From: Fimisoma avicola
GTDB taxonomy: Bacteria; Bacillota; Clostridia; Peptostreptococcales; Anaerovoracaceae
DNA length: 38,829 bases
Direction of reading: 5' to 3'
Assembly: GCA_018714945.1 (NCBI GenBank)
Contig: DVMO01000101.1
Coordinates: 1-38,829, forward strand
Each line of letters begins with the position of its first letter. Within the stretch, counting starts at the first letter, position 1. The notes below the pieces were generated by a model. That model made no database searches, was not told the origin of the DNA, and was given only the letters and a program-made list of their open reading frames with translations. Both the position numbers and the translations under genes were made by a program. This document shows, piece after piece, positions 8,908 to 17,846 of the stretch.

Positions 8908-9894
8908 CTACTTACTCAGAACATTGATGAGCTCATAAAGCTCTTCGTTGAAACTGCTTTCTGCCGCAAGGGCGTCTGCCAGATCGAAAGCTGTTATATG
9001 TCCGTCAACTATGCCTATGGCCTTGCTGCCGGTACCGCTGCCCAAAGGATCTGCGGCTGTCTCTGCCAGCAGTTCCACTGCCTTGGCTCCGCACAGAGTG
9101 GCCAGCATCCTGTCACCGAGAGTTGGGCTTCCGCCTCTTTGCAGATACGAAAGGACTATGAGCTTGGTATCCTTGCCTGTTTTCCTCTGTATGGTGTCCA
9201 CCAGCTCCTGGCCGCCGATCCTGGTACCCTCGGCTTTGATGATTATGCTGTGGAGTTTCCCCCGGTTGCTGCCTTCGATGATCTTGCGGCAGAGGCCGTT
9301 TATGTCCTCTTCTTTTTCTGGCAGAAGCACGAACTCTGCACCTCCGGCCACGGCCGAATACAGAGCTATATCGCCTCGCCTGCGGCCCATTACTTCTATG
9401 ACGCTGGTCCTGTCGTGAGCAGAAGAAGTATCGCGGATCTTGCTCACAGCGTCCAGCACAGTGCTGACCGCCGTATCAAAGCCTATGGTGAAATCAGTAT
9501 AATTCAGATCATTGTCGATGGTCCCCGGCAGTCCCATTACGGTCATCCCTCGTTTTGACAGTTCCAGTCCGCCGCGAAGGGAACCGTCGCCGCCTATGAC
9601 CACCAGTCCTTCTATGGCAAATGTCTTGAGTATCTCCGCTGCCTTGTCTATCCAGGAAGCTTCCATGAATCTTTCGCTCCTGGCAGTCTTGAGGATGGTC
9701 CCGCCTCTGTGGAGGATATCCCCTACAGAGCTTCTGTCCATGGGCATTATCTCGCCGTCCAGCAGACCCTCATATCCTCTGTGTATGCCCCAGACCTCCA
9801 TCCTCGCGTCTATGCCGCATCTTACTACCGATCTTATGGCGGCATTCATGCCAGGCGCATCGCCGCCGCTGGTGAGTACTCCTATCCTTTTCAT
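8908..9894 (-). CDS. pfkA: ATP-dependent 6-phosphofructokinase
   Basis: Phosphorylates fructose 6-phosphate in glycolysis; cytosolic tetramer. The 328 residues match the bacterial PfkA length. Seen: TSGGDAPGMNAAIRSVVR with allosteric Arg21/Arg25, Arg54, GGDGS at 101-105 for ATP, PGTIDND with catalytic Asp127, Arg154, Arg162, EVMGR, and EGTRIGG with the Glu222-type residue. The F6P-binding His of the LGHxQRGGSP motif is Tyr250 here (LSYLQRGGSP). ATG 9894 is preceded by AGGAGAGGAAAA; an earlier ATG at 9924 overlaps the end of dnaE and adds an unconserved decapeptide. It begins 10 bases after dnaE stops, a gene order common in Gram-positive bacteria. Confidence 0.95.
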   Translation of the reverse strand: MKRIGVLTSGGDAPGMNAAIRSVVRCGIDARMEVWGIHRGYEGLLDGEIMPMDRSSVGDILHRGGTILKTARSERFMEASWIDKAAEILKTFAIEGLVVIGGDGSLRGGLELSKRGMTVMGLPGTIDNDLNYTDFTIGFDTAVSTVLDAVSKIRDTSSAHDRTSVIEVMGRRRGDIALYSAVAGGAEFVLLPEKEEDINGLCRKIIEGSNRGKLHSIIIKAEGTRIGGQELVDTIQRKTGKDTKLIVLSYLQRGGSPTLGDRMLATLCGAKAVELLAETAADPLGSGTGSKAIGIVDGHITAFDLADALAAESSFNEELYELINVLSK

Positions 9895-9904
9895 TTTTCC
9901 TCTC

Positions 9905-12900
9905 CTATTGCTGCACTTTAACATTTTCGGCGCCTACCAGCGCCATGAGCTGCCTGCGCAGCGCATCTGACGGCTCTGCCCACAGATCGCTGTCAGTCTT
10001 GAGTATCTTGCCGTCAGGCAGATAAATGAGCACCTGGGCTCTGCCCCTATGACGCTTGAGCGTTGTCTTTATCTGTTCGAGCTCTATGTTCATATCATCA
10101 CCGGCGGGCATCTTTACCTTTATCATACCCTGCGGCTGGACTTTTTTCTGCGGCTCCGAAGGTCTTGTCTCACTCCGCCGGTCTGCCTTTTGCCATCCGC
10201 CGCTCTCCCGGCTGCTCCTGCCTGCCATCGGGCCGTTGCTGAAAGCCTCCATGGCCTGATCTATGGGCAGTATCTCATCGGCAAGCACAGAAGGCGCTTC
10301 TCCTTCTTTGAAGTTCAGTGTCCCTCTGACTGCTATGACATCATCTCCCTGCAGGTAGTGGGAACATTTTTCATATACATTGGGGAACACCACCAGTTCT
10401 GAAACGCCATAAAGATCTTCAAGCGCTACAAAAGCCATCATCTTGCTGCTCTTGGTGATGAGAGTCCGCTTGGAGGCCACCATTCCGGCCATGATGACCC
10501 TCATCCCGTCCTTTATACCGTCATCGCCGGATGTTTCCGGCCCCATGGCATCATCATCTTCGCCATCCTTGTGATTCAGCTCTTCGGAAGTGACTGTTGA
10601 GATGGCTTTGATCTTATCTGCGTAGTTCCTGAGGGGATGTCCGGTTATATACACGCCCAGCATTTCCTTTTCCATGGCAAGAGAAATATCCTCAGGGAAA
10701 TCGGCCACATCCGGCATGGCGCCTTCCATGGTACCCACTCCCAGATCCTCATCTCCCATCTGTCCGCTCAGGTCGAAAAGGGACATCTGGCCGGCCAGAT
10801 TCTTTTTGCTGCTGTTCTGGGCTGATTCAAGGGCACCTTCATAAACGCTCATCAGGGCGGCCTTGTTTTCGGAAAGACATCTGCAGGCGCCTGATCTGAT
10901 GAGGCTTTCCAGGGCTTTCTTGTTTACCTGGCTTATGTCCAGCTGCTGGATAAATGTGAAGATGTCCTTCGGCTCGCCTTTTTCCTCTCTGGCCTTGATC
11001 ATTGCGTCGATGGCGTTTTCGCCTACATTTTTGACTCCCAGCAGGCCAAAGCGTATCTTGCCGTTGTCAACGCTGAACTTTTTTTTACTTTTATTTACGC
11101 AGGGAGGCAGTACCTCTATGCCCATCTCAGCACAGTTCCTGATATATTTGGAAATCTGCCCCGCATCTCCCATTACGCTGGTCATCAGGGCTGCCATAAA
11201 TTCCACCGGATAGTGGCATTTGAGGTATCCCGTCTCGTAGGCCAGCACCGCATAGGCGGCGGCGTGGCTCTTGTTGAAAGCGTATTCGGCAAAGCTGACC
11301 ATATCGTTGAATATTTCCTCGGCTACCGGCTCAGGTATGCCGTTGCGTATGCAGCCTGCTATCTCCACATTGCCGTCCTTGTCGGTCTTGCCGTGGATGA
11401 AATATTCTTTTTCTTCCAGCATGACATCCATTTTTTTCTTGGACATGGCCCGGCGCACCAGGTCGGAACGGCCGTAGCTGTAGCCGCCCAGATCCCTTAC
11501 GATCTGCATTACCTGCTCCTGATATACCAGGCAGCCGTAAGTCACGCTGAGGATAGGTTCGAGGGCCGGATGAAGGTATCTGACCTTTTCCGGATTTCTC
11601 TTGTTTTCGATATATTTGGGGATGGAATCCATAGGTCCCGGTCTGTAGAGGGACACTCCCGCAACTATGTCCTCAAAGCAGTTTGGCTTGAGAGATTTCA
11701 TAAACTGGGTCATGCCCTGGCTTTCCAGCTGAAAAACTCCCTGGGTGTTGCCCTGTGAGATCATCTCGTATACGGCCGGATCGTCGTAGTCCATCTTGGA
11801 AAAATCTATCTTTACACCGTGGTCCTGCTCTATCATTTCCAGAGCGTCCCTGATGACTGTCAGGTTCCTCAGCCCCAGAAAGTCCATCTTCAGCAGCCCC
11901 AGCTCTTCGATGGTGGTCATGGTGAACTGGGTCGCCGGTCCCTTATCTGAAAGGTAAAGGGGTACATATTCGTCCAGCGGGTCTTTGGAGATCACCACTC
12001 CTGCCGCATGGGTTGACGCATGGCGCGGCATGCCCTCAAGGGCCATGGCCGTATCAAGCACCTGCCTGGCTTTGGGATTTTCGTCGTACATCTGCTGCAG
12101 CTCCGGATTGGTCTTGAGTGCAGCCTTGATGTCCATACCCTTGCCCATGGGTATGGCCTTGGCTATCACATCGGTTTCGGCATAGCTGACATCAAGAGCC
12201 CTGCCCACATCACGGACAGCCTGGCGGGCTTTCATGGTACCGAAGGTTATGATCTGGCATACCCGGTCTTTGCCGTATTTTTCCGTAACATAGTCGATGA
12301 CTTCCTGCCGTCTTTCGTAGCAGAAATCCACATCTATATCGGGCATGCTGACCCTCTCCGGATTGAGGAACCGCTCAAATATGAGGTTGTATTTTATCGG
12401 GTCCACATCTGTTATGTGCAGGCAGTAGGCTACGAGAGAACCGTCCGCAGAGCCTCTGCCCGGCCCAACGGCTATGCCGTTTTCTCTGGCGAAATTGATA
12501 AAGTCCCACACTATCAGAAAATATTCCACATAGCCCATGGACTCGATGACGCCCAGTTCGTATTCGAGTCTGTCCCGCAGCTCCTGCGAAGGCTCGTCGC
12601 CGTAGCGGACTTTGAGACCCTCGTCGCAGAGGTGCCTGAGATATTCTCTGTTGGTGAAGCCTTCCGGCGCCTTGAACTCAGGCAGATGATATTTGCCAAA
12701 CTCAAACTCCACATTGCAGGCGTCAGCCACCATCTGAGTGTTGTCGACAGCTTCCGGCACTGCGGCAAAGATCTTTCTCATTTCGGCTTCGCTCTTGAGA
12801 TAGAACTCGTCGTTGGGGAAGCGCATCCTGTTTTCGTCATTGATGCTGGTGGCCGTCTGGATGGCCAGCAGCACATCGTGGGTGACGGCGTCGGACTTTC

Positions 12901-13528
12901 TCACATAGTGGACATCGTTGGTAGCCACAACGGGTATATCCAGCTGGCGGCTTATCTCCAAAAGCTGAGGGTTGATCCTGGCCTCTTCTTCAAGACCCTG
13001 GTCCTGCATTTCTATGTAGAAATTGCCCTTGCCGAAAATCTCCAAAAGCTCGGCAGCCTCTGCCTTGGCTCCCTCATAATCTCCCATCAGGAGCTTATGC
13101 TGGACATTTCCAGCCAGGCAGGCGGAAAGGGCTATTATCCCCTCGCTATGCTCTCTGAGCACATCTTTATCTATACGGGGCTTATAATAGTATCCCGTTA
13201 TGTAACCGGCAGAAACGATCTTTATGAGGTTCCTGTATCCGTCGTTGTCCTTGGCCAGCAGCACCAGATGTCCCTGATGCTTGTCCTTGTTGGGGTCTTT
13301 GTCGGTCATCTTTCTGGCGGCGGTATATACCTCGCAGCCAACGATCGGTTTGATACCGGCTTTTTTGCATTCCTTATAGAAATCTATGACTCCGAACATT
13401 GCCCCGTGGTCGGTTATGGCAAGGCTTTCCATGCCCAGCTCTTTGGCGTGGGCCACCAGATCGGGTATCCTGGCCGCTCCGTCCAGCAAACTGTATTCGG
13501 TATGAACATGTAAATGGGTAAATGCCAT
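9905..13528 (-). CDS. dnaE: DNA polymerase III subunit alpha, DnaE type
   Basis: Replicative C-family polymerase, DnaE1-like. The 1207-residue product has an N-terminal PHP domain with intact metal ligands (HLHVHTEYSLLDG, ITDHGAMFG, CLAGNVQHKLL), the palm with PDIDVDFC and KMDFLGLRNLTV catalytic aspartates, GPGRGSADGSLVAYCL, a fingers domain, a tandem HhH region, an internal clamp-binding motif GQMSLFD at about 950, and an OB fold (about 1010-1090) followed by a short C-terminal domain. Clostridia normally use PolC for leading-strand synthesis and DnaE for primer extension; PolC is not in this window. AAAGGAGGCAGACT precedes ATG 13528; an upstream ATG ten codons earlier lacks a site. Confidence 0.97.
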   Translation of the reverse strand: MAFTHLHVHTEYSLLDGAARIPDLVAHAKELGMESLAITDHGAMFGVIDFYKECKKAGIKPIVGCEVYTAARKMTDKDPNKDKHQGHLVLLAKDNDGYRNLIKIVSAGYITGYYYKPRIDKDVLREHSEGIIALSACLAGNVQHKLLMGDYEGAKAEAAELLEIFGKGNFYIEMQDQGLEEEARINPQLLEISRQLDIPVVATNDVHYVRKSDAVTHDVLLAIQTATSINDENRMRFPNDEFYLKSEAEMRKIFAAVPEAVDNTQMVADACNVEFEFGKYHLPEFKAPEGFTNREYLRHLCDEGLKVRYGDEPSQELRDRLEYELGVIESMGYVEYFLIVWDFINFARENGIAVGPGRGSADGSLVAYCLHITDVDPIKYNLIFERFLNPERVSMPDIDVDFCYERRQEVIDYVTEKYGKDRVCQIITFGTMKARQAVRDVGRALDVSYAETDVIAKAIPMGKGMDIKAALKTNPELQQMYDENPKARQVLDTAMALEGMPRHASTHAAGVVISKDPLDEYVPLYLSDKGPATQFTMTTIEELGLLKMDFLGLRNLTVIRDALEMIEQDHGVKIDFSKMDYDDPAVYEMISQGNTQGVFQLESQGMTQFMKSLKPNCFEDIVAGVSLYRPGPMDSIPKYIENKRNPEKVRYLHPALEPILSVTYGCLVYQEQVMQIVRDLGGYSYGRSDLVRRAMSKKKMDVMLEEKEYFIHGKTDKDGNVEIAGCIRNGIPEPVAEEIFNDMVSFAEYAFNKSHAAAYAVLAYETGYLKCHYPVEFMAALMTSVMGDAGQISKYIRNCAEMGIEVLPPCVNKSKKKFSVDNGKIRFGLLGVKNVGENAIDAMIKAREEKGEPKDIFTFIQQLDISQVNKKALESLIRSGACRCLSENKAALMSVYEGALESAQNSSKKNLAGQMSLFDLSGQMGDEDLGVGTMEGAMPDVADFPEDISLAMEKEMLGVYITGHPLRNYADKIKAISTVTSEELNHKDGEDDDAMGPETSGDDGIKDGMRVIMAGMVASKRTLITKSSKMMAFVALEDLYGVSELVVFPNVYEKCSHYLQGDDVIAVRGTLNFKEGEAPSVLADEILPIDQAMEAFSNGPMAGRSSRESGGWQKADRRSETRPSEPQKKVQPQGMIKVKMPAGDDMNIELEQIKTTLKRHRGRAQVLIYLPDGKILKTDSDLWAEPSDALRRQLMALVGAENVKVQQ

Positions 13529-13548
13529 AGTCTGCCTCCTTTTGTTCC

Positions 13549-13577
13549 ATTTTAGCACAGACAGATGGGTATTTAAA
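13549..13577 (-). promoter_or_regulatory. Probable promoter of dnaE-pfkA operon
   Basis: Minus strand: TTTAAA (13577-13572), a 17-base spacer and TAAAAT (13554-13549), 20 bases upstream of the dnaE start codon. The -35 is a partial match. Confidence 0.5.
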
Positions 13578-13664
13578 GTGCGATTTAAGATTATGGCATT
13601 TACCGCATAGTTTAATGAGCTGACTATGGCCGCAAAGTTGACCGGCAGATGTGTTCAGCCCCTT

Positions 13665-13889
13665 CGCCATAAAAAAGTCCTCCTTTCCGCTGCGGATGAT
13701 GTTCCTGAGAACCTAAATGCCTGTTATATCTGCTTTCCGATCCTCTTTTTTCCGTTTTACGCAGCGACCAAGAACCTTGCGGTTCTTGCTATGTGTACCT
13801 GCGCGCATTAAGAGAACCTTTTACGGGCTTTCGGTTCTTGCGCTGGGCGGTCACAGCTAAAAAGAGAACTTATCTCTGGTCTCCGGCGG
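13665..13889. repeat. Structured intergenic repeat, copy 1
   Basis: A segment of about 225 bp rich in AGAACC/GGTTCT motifs, matching copy 2 at 18604-18835 in order and spacing. It starts CGCCATAAAAAAGTCCTC, then GAGAACC after exactly 24 bases. A hairpin AAGAACC-TTGC-GGTTCTT lies at 13770-13787, then GAGAACC, 14 bases, GGTTCTTGCG, 16 bases and AAAAAGAGAACTT. It fills most of the gap between dnaE (-) and the EEP-family gene (+), which is otherwise gene-free. No open frame in it looks like a protein. It could be a MITE-like element, a REP-type palindromic repeat or a structured RNA; the sequence alone does not decide. Confidence 0.7.
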
Positions 13890-13955
13890 GCAGTATCATA
13901 CCAGCAGTTTTCCGCAGATTTGACGGCGGTTATTATATCAGCCCTGTCGATAAAG

Positions 13956-13984
13956 TTGAAAAAAACATACTCTTATGTTAAAAT
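13956..13984 (+). promoter_or_regulatory. Sigma-A promoter of the EEP-family gene
   Basis: TTGAAA (13956-13961), a 17-base spacer and TAAAAT (13979-13984), 31 bases before the start codon at 14016. Confidence 0.75.
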
Positions 13985-14015
13985 TTTTCCAAAAGCACCA
14001 AGGAGAAATATCGGC

Positions 14016-15098
14016 ATGAAAAAGGTTTTAAAAATATCAGGGATCATCATAGGCGTTCTCATACTGATCGTCCTGGCATATGTGGCCTACCTGTTAATCG
14101 ACTATCACAGAGAAGAGGACAACCTGCCCCTTGAAGTGACCGTGCCGGCTTCCGGCGTTCAGGCCGGGGCAGTCCCAACAGGAGAAACTCTCAGCATAAC
14201 ATCATGGAACATAGGCTTCGGTGCCTATACTGACCAATATTCATTTTTCATGGACGGCGGGGAATATTCAAGGGGATTTTCCAAAGAGATCGTTGAAAAA
14301 ACAGTGGAACAGATATCTGATGACCTTGTTTCCTTTGACTCCGATTTTTATTTTCTTCAGGAAGTGGATACAGACGCCACCAGGAGCTATCACCTTAACG
14401 AATATGAAATGATAGCCTCAAGATTTGACGAAAAATACAAAATCTTTGCCCAGAACTACGATTCGTCCTATCTGTTCTATCCTATACTTGAACCTCACGG
14501 CAAATCCCAGGCAGGCATAGCCACCATGTCAGACTATCCAGTCACCTCATCTGTTAGGCGCAGCCTTCCTATCCAGAGCGGACTGGCCAAGTTCTTTGAC
14601 CTGGACAGATGCTACAGTATCAGCCGGCTTCCTGCCGCTGACGGAAAAGAACTGGTGCTGATAAATTTCCATCTTTCAGCCTATACCACAGATCCCACCG
14701 TGGCCGAAGCACAGCTTGCCATGATGTATGAGGATATGACTGCCGAATACAAAGCCGGGAATTATGTAATATGCGGAGGAGATTTTAATAAAGATCTGCT
14801 GGGTGATTCTTCAGAAGTTTTTGGAGTATCAGGAGAAGATTACAGCTGGGCCCAGCCTTTCCCGTATGATTCGGTTCCGGAAGGGTTCACGGTCGTCGCT
14901 CCTTTTGATGATGAAAACCCTGTCCCAAGCTGCCGCAACGCAGATAAGCCGTGGGATCCGGAAACAAATTTCCAGCTTACCATAGACGGGTTCATAATCT
15001 CAGACAATGTACGGCTGGTGAGTTCTGATGTAGTCGATCTGCAGTTCGCATGCTCCGATCATAACCCGGTATATATGGATTTTATCCTTGAAAACTGA
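14016..15098 (+). CDS. Membrane-anchored endonuclease/exonuclease/phosphatase-fold protein
   Basis: The 360-residue protein has an N-terminal signal anchor (about residues 5-27, ISGIIIGVLILIVLAYVAYL) and an extracytoplasmic EEP domain (DNase I / sphingomyelinase / inositol phosphatase superfamily). Fold markers: TSWNIGFG (Asn near the start), FYFLQEVD (metal-binding Glu), NFHLSAYT (catalytic-type His), CGGDFNKDL (Asp/Asn pair) and the terminal CSDHNPVYMDF (Asp-His). Thus the active site looks complete. Substrate cannot be told: phosphodiesters of lipids, nucleic acids or sugar phosphates are all possible. AAGGAG lies 10 bases before ATG 14016; the reading frame continues upstream but without a ribosome site. 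It has its own promoter and terminator. Confidence 0.85.
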   Translation: MKKVLKISGIIIGVLILIVLAYVAYLLIDYHREEDNLPLEVTVPASGVQAGAVPTGETLSITSWNIGFGAYTDQYSFFMDGGEYSRGFSKEIVEKTVEQISDDLVSFDSDFYFLQEVDTDATRSYHLNEYEMIASRFDEKYKIFAQNYDSSYLFYPILEPHGKSQAGIATMSDYPVTSSVRRSLPIQSGLAKFFDLDRCYSISRLPAADGKELVLINFHLSAYTTDPTVAEAQLAMMYEDMTAEYKAGNYVICGGDFNKDLLGDSSEVFGVSGEDYSWAQPFPYDSVPEGFTVVAPFDDENPVPSCRNADKPWDPETNFQLTIDGFIISDNVRLVSSDVVDLQFACSDHNPVYMDFILEN

Positions 15099-15136
15099 AA
15101 AGATCCGGCTGAGTCCGGATCTGCTCCTTAAAAATC

Positions 15137-15164
15137 AAAGGTCCGGATCAGCCGGACCTTTTTT
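15137..15164 (+). terminator. Intrinsic terminator overlapping the stop of the convergent gene
   Basis: AAAGGTCCGG and CCGGACCTTT arms around ATCAG, followed by TTTT. A second hairpin (GATCCGG/CCGGATC) stands at 15104-15123. The right part of the structure contains the last codons and the TGA (15150-15148) of the sulfatase gene read from the other strand. Confidence 0.85.
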
Positions 15165-17133
15165 GCATATATGGAAGCAGATATGAATAATAATCCTCAT
15201 CCAGCACCAGGGCTGAAAAATTGAACATATCTGCCACTTTGGAATCTATCTTTTCAACATACCCCGGATCTGTCTCCAGCAGATCTTCTCTTGTTCCTTT
15301 CTCACTTATCCAGTTCTTATCCTTAAATGCCACAAACCCTTCGCTGTCTGAGAATATATCCTTGCCCATAAACAGCCTGGAATCATATTCCAGACCAAAC
15401 ATGTTGGACAAAGTCGGCAAGATATCCATATTTCCGCACAGCTTATCCACTGTCTCCGGTTCCATTCCCGGAGTCCACAGAAGGAATGTGCTCTGATACA
15501 TCTCGTATTCCGTATCTATATCGTGTCCTCTGAATTCGCTGATCTCGTCCACGGTCAGCCCGTAAGGATAGTGGTCTCCTGCAATGGCTATGACCGTATC
15601 CTGGAGCACTCCGGCTTCGTCCAGCCTCTGTATCAGCAGCTCCACTGCCTGATCCAGCTCCATATTGCATGCTACATAGGCCCTGCATCCTTCGGACATA
15701 TCCATGTCTGCCACTTCATCCTGATGCTTGTGCGCCATGGAATTCCCAAGGAAAGTATAGCCAAGATGTCCGCTGACTGTCAGGTAATACACATGGAAAG
15801 GCTGTATCTGTCCGTTTTCGTCAGGCGTAAGAAAGTCCGGTGTGGTCTTGTCGACCATTTCAAGGTCTGATTCAGGCCATTGATCCGTAAAGCTGTATCC
15901 CTGATCCTGGCCCTTAAAGTCATAACCAAGATTTGGATGGGAAATATCCCTGTTATAGTAAAATACGCTGTGATCGTGATACGCTTTGGTCTCATATCCC
16001 AGATTGCCAAACTGATGTCCGAGGGTGAACGGCAGCGCGTTGTCATGGGATTCTTTCATGGACCAGACACCTGGTTTCGGCACCAGGCTCAGCAGATTCA
16101 CATACTCACCATCCAGAGTGCTCACTCCCCATATCGGATTATAAAAGTTAGTAAAATGATATCCTTCTGTCATCAGTTTGTAAAGTGTAGGCGTATGGAC
16201 CGGGTCGACAGCCATATCCGAAAAACTCTCCGCTGTAATGAATATGAGATTTTTCCCCTGGAAGATGCCTGTCTTGTCATTTTGTTTAGTCGGTGTTATG
16301 CTGCCGAAATATTCATGGATGACTTTTATCGTCTTGTCATCTTCATTTTCTGCCAGCTGGGCAAAGTCAAGGCTCTCAATGATATTATCCTCCGGTTCCG
16401 GCTCCACATATGGTTCATCAACTTCAACATCAGGTTCAAATCCTACCAGCAGTTTCCAGCCGTCTATACCCATGGCCCCGATGAGGCCTGTGCACCGTAC
16501 CGAATTTTGTATCTCTCCTGTACCGTAAAGAGCCTGATAAGGGGACTTGGGGTCATCGTCCTTTACCGAGCTGAAAAGTATGCTCCCGCTCAATGTGCCT
16601 GCACACAGGAGCAAAGACAATACCACAAAAAAGACCCTTGTTTTTCGTCTCTCCTGCTGCATGTCATGTGCAAAATTTTTTCTGCACCCTATGATCCCTA
16701 TGAACACGCCGACTGCAGTTATCATCAGAAATGGTATGATGCATCTGAATATGGCATTTATGATGACGCTCATAAATTCCACTACCTGTGCGCCGTTCAT
16801 AAAGGAATACACTGTGTAGTAAGTATCAAATATCGTATAGTATACAGTCTGAGATAAAAATAGAACCGTAACAGCTGCAATAAGAGCCCCGTAAATTATC
16901 TTTCCGCCTCTTCCGGGTATTGCTGTTCTGAAAAAAAAGATCAAGGATGCGCATGACAGCGACATCAATGTTATCAAAAGAATTTCCGTAAAAAGATAAT
17001 CAGTCGCCTCAAATCCGATGGTCGCTCCCCTGAAAACAACTTCCATCATGACAAGTCCGGCGAAAATTACCGCAAGCAAAGCAAAGTCTTTAGCTCTGAC
17101 TTTCATTTTGGACCCGATCCCTTTCTGTGACAT
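15148..17133 (-). CDS. LtaS-like membrane sulfatase (phosphoglycerol transferase family)
   Basis: Polytopic enzyme of the LtaS/alkaline-phosphatase superfamily, which transfers glycerol phosphate or related groups onto surface polymers outside the membrane. Of 661 residues, the first 210 hold five to six membrane segments; an acidic Pro/Glu linker (about 235-255) precedes the extracellular catalytic domain. Visible are the metal ligand ITAESF, the nucleophile site PIWGVSTLDGEY (Thr), VSGHLGY (His) and AGDHYPYG (Asp-His). The start is uncertain: ATG 17133 has only a distant AGGGG, while ATG 17106 has AAGGGATCGGG in front. Whether it makes lipoteichoic acid or another phosphopolymer cannot be told. 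The stop codon lies within the terminator of the convergent gene. Confidence 0.85.
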   Translation of the reverse strand: MSQKGIGSKMKVRAKDFALLAVIFAGLVMMEVVFRGATIGFEATDYLFTEILLITLMSLSCASLIFFFRTAIPGRGGKIIYGALIAAVTVLFLSQTVYYTIFDTYYTVYSFMNGAQVVEFMSVIINAIFRCIIPFLMITAVGVFIGIIGCRKNFAHDMQQERRKTRVFFVVLSLLLCAGTLSGSILFSSVKDDDPKSPYQALYGTGEIQNSVRCTGLIGAMGIDGWKLLVGFEPDVEVDEPYVEPEPEDNIIESLDFAQLAENEDDKTIKVIHEYFGSITPTKQNDKTGIFQGKNLIFITAESFSDMAVDPVHTPTLYKLMTEGYHFTNFYNPIWGVSTLDGEYVNLLSLVPKPGVWSMKESHDNALPFTLGHQFGNLGYETKAYHDHSVFYYNRDISHPNLGYDFKGQDQGYSFTDQWPESDLEMVDKTTPDFLTPDENGQIQPFHVYYLTVSGHLGYTFLGNSMAHKHQDEVADMDMSEGCRAYVACNMELDQAVELLIQRLDEAGVLQDTVIAIAGDHYPYGLTVDEISEFRGHDIDTEYEMYQSTFLLWTPGMEPETVDKLCGNMDILPTLSNMFGLEYDSRLFMGKDIFSDSEGFVAFKDKNWISEKGTREDLLETDPGYVEKIDSKVADMFNFSALVLDEDYYSYLLPYMQKRSG

Positions 17134-17184
17134 AATCTCGTTTTTTGCCCCTTTTATTGCTTAATGATTGATCTGAATATATCT

Positions 17185-17214
17185 ATTATATTATATGACC
17201 CCCTCTATGGTCAA
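17185..17214 (-). promoter_or_regulatory. Sigma-A promoter of the LtaS-like gene
   Basis: Minus strand TTGACC (17214-17209), an 18-base spacer and TATAAT (17190-17185). Confidence 0.75.
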
Positions 17215-17220
17215 TACAGA

Positions 17221-17258
17221 TTCGTGTCATGGAGCTTCTTTCGTGTCATGGAGCTTCT
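17221..17258. repeat. Perfect 19-bp tandem duplication
   Basis: The 19-base unit beginning TTCGTGTCATGG occurs twice without a gap (17221-17239 and 17240-17258), just upstream of the LtaS-like promoter and about 120 bases before cwlJ. It may be a slippage product or a tandem binding site. Confidence 0.8.
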
Positions 17259-17328
17259 TTTACAGCCTGCCTGCTGCCGGAGCTGAAATCCAACTTCTTT
17301 ATCATATGAGAGTTTCAAAATACCGGGA

Positions 17329-17356
17329 ACTTTCCACCTGTCTCTTTCATACAATA
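17329..17356 (+). promoter_or_regulatory. Possible mother-cell sporulation promoter (sigma-K-like) of cwlJ-gerQ
   Basis: AC (17329-17330), a 17-base spacer and CATACAATA (17348-17356) match the sigma-K pattern AC-N16/17-CATANNNTA known from Bacillus; the -10 also resembles the sigma-E CATACANT. No sigma-A promoter is seen here. The motif is short, so support comes mainly from gene function. Confidence 0.45.
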
Positions 17357-17379
17357 TTATCAGTTCATGGAGGTGAGCT

Positions 17380-17823
17380 ATGTCATTAACAACGCGCGAA
17401 CTTTTTGCCCGGCTCATCCAATGTGAGGCGGGCGGAGAAGGTGAGTATGGTATGGCTGCAGTAGCTACGGTGGTCATGAACAGGGCAACCGCCACAGAAG
17501 GCGAATTCAGCCGCGTGGGCAACGGCGGCGATGTACGGGCCGTCATAACCCAGCCTGGTCAGTTTGCCTGTATGCGTGAATCCATCGCCGGTTCCTACAA
17601 CTCACAGAATGTATATAACATGAGGCCTACGGATATACATTATCAGATAGCTGACTGGGCAATGGCCGGCGGCAGGATTGCAGGTGTGGATGATTCCCTT
17701 TTCTTTTTCAATCCTTACAGCGCTGTATGCCCGGAATATTTCCCCACAAGAGTGGCCAGATTCCATATCAAGGTCGGAGATCACTGCTTTTACTCTCCAA
17801 CGGCATATTATGCCGAAACTTAA
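17380..17823 (+). CDS. cwlJ: Spore cortex-lytic hydrolase, CwlJ type
   Basis: The 147-residue protein of the SleB/CwlJ hydrolase family (Hydrolase_2) cuts cortex peptidoglycan during spore germination. It has no signal peptide or peptidoglycan-binding domain, as expected for CwlJ rather than SleB. Markers: FARLIQCEAGGEGEYGM with the proposed catalytic Glu, AAVATVVMNRA, ITQPGQFAC, LFFFNP and the C-terminal VGDHCFYSPTAYY, the CwlJ ending. GGAGGTG lies 5 bases before the ATG. The next gene, 23 bases downstream, looks like gerQ; in Bacillus subtilis CwlJ needs GerQ to stay at the coat, and the genes are adjacent there too, which supports both calls. Confidence 0.9.
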   Translation: MSLTTRELFARLIQCEAGGEGEYGMAAVATVVMNRATATEGEFSRVGNGGDVRAVITQPGQFACMRESIAGSYNSQNVYNMRPTDIHYQIADWAMAGGRIAGVDDSLFFFNPYSAVCPEYFPTRVARFHIKVGDHCFYSPTAYYAET

Positions 17824-17846
17824 ATTAAACAAACAGGAGGTTTTTT

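Noticed and set aside
8737..9558. 273-codon open frame opposite pfkA and the flavodoxin gene
   Set aside because: No recognisable domain; both opposite-strand genes are clear.
12020..13513. Long open frame on the + strand opposite dnaE (497 codons)
   Set aside because: It lies wholly antisense to dnaE, shows no domain or ribosome site, and long antisense frames are expected opposite genes with this codon use.
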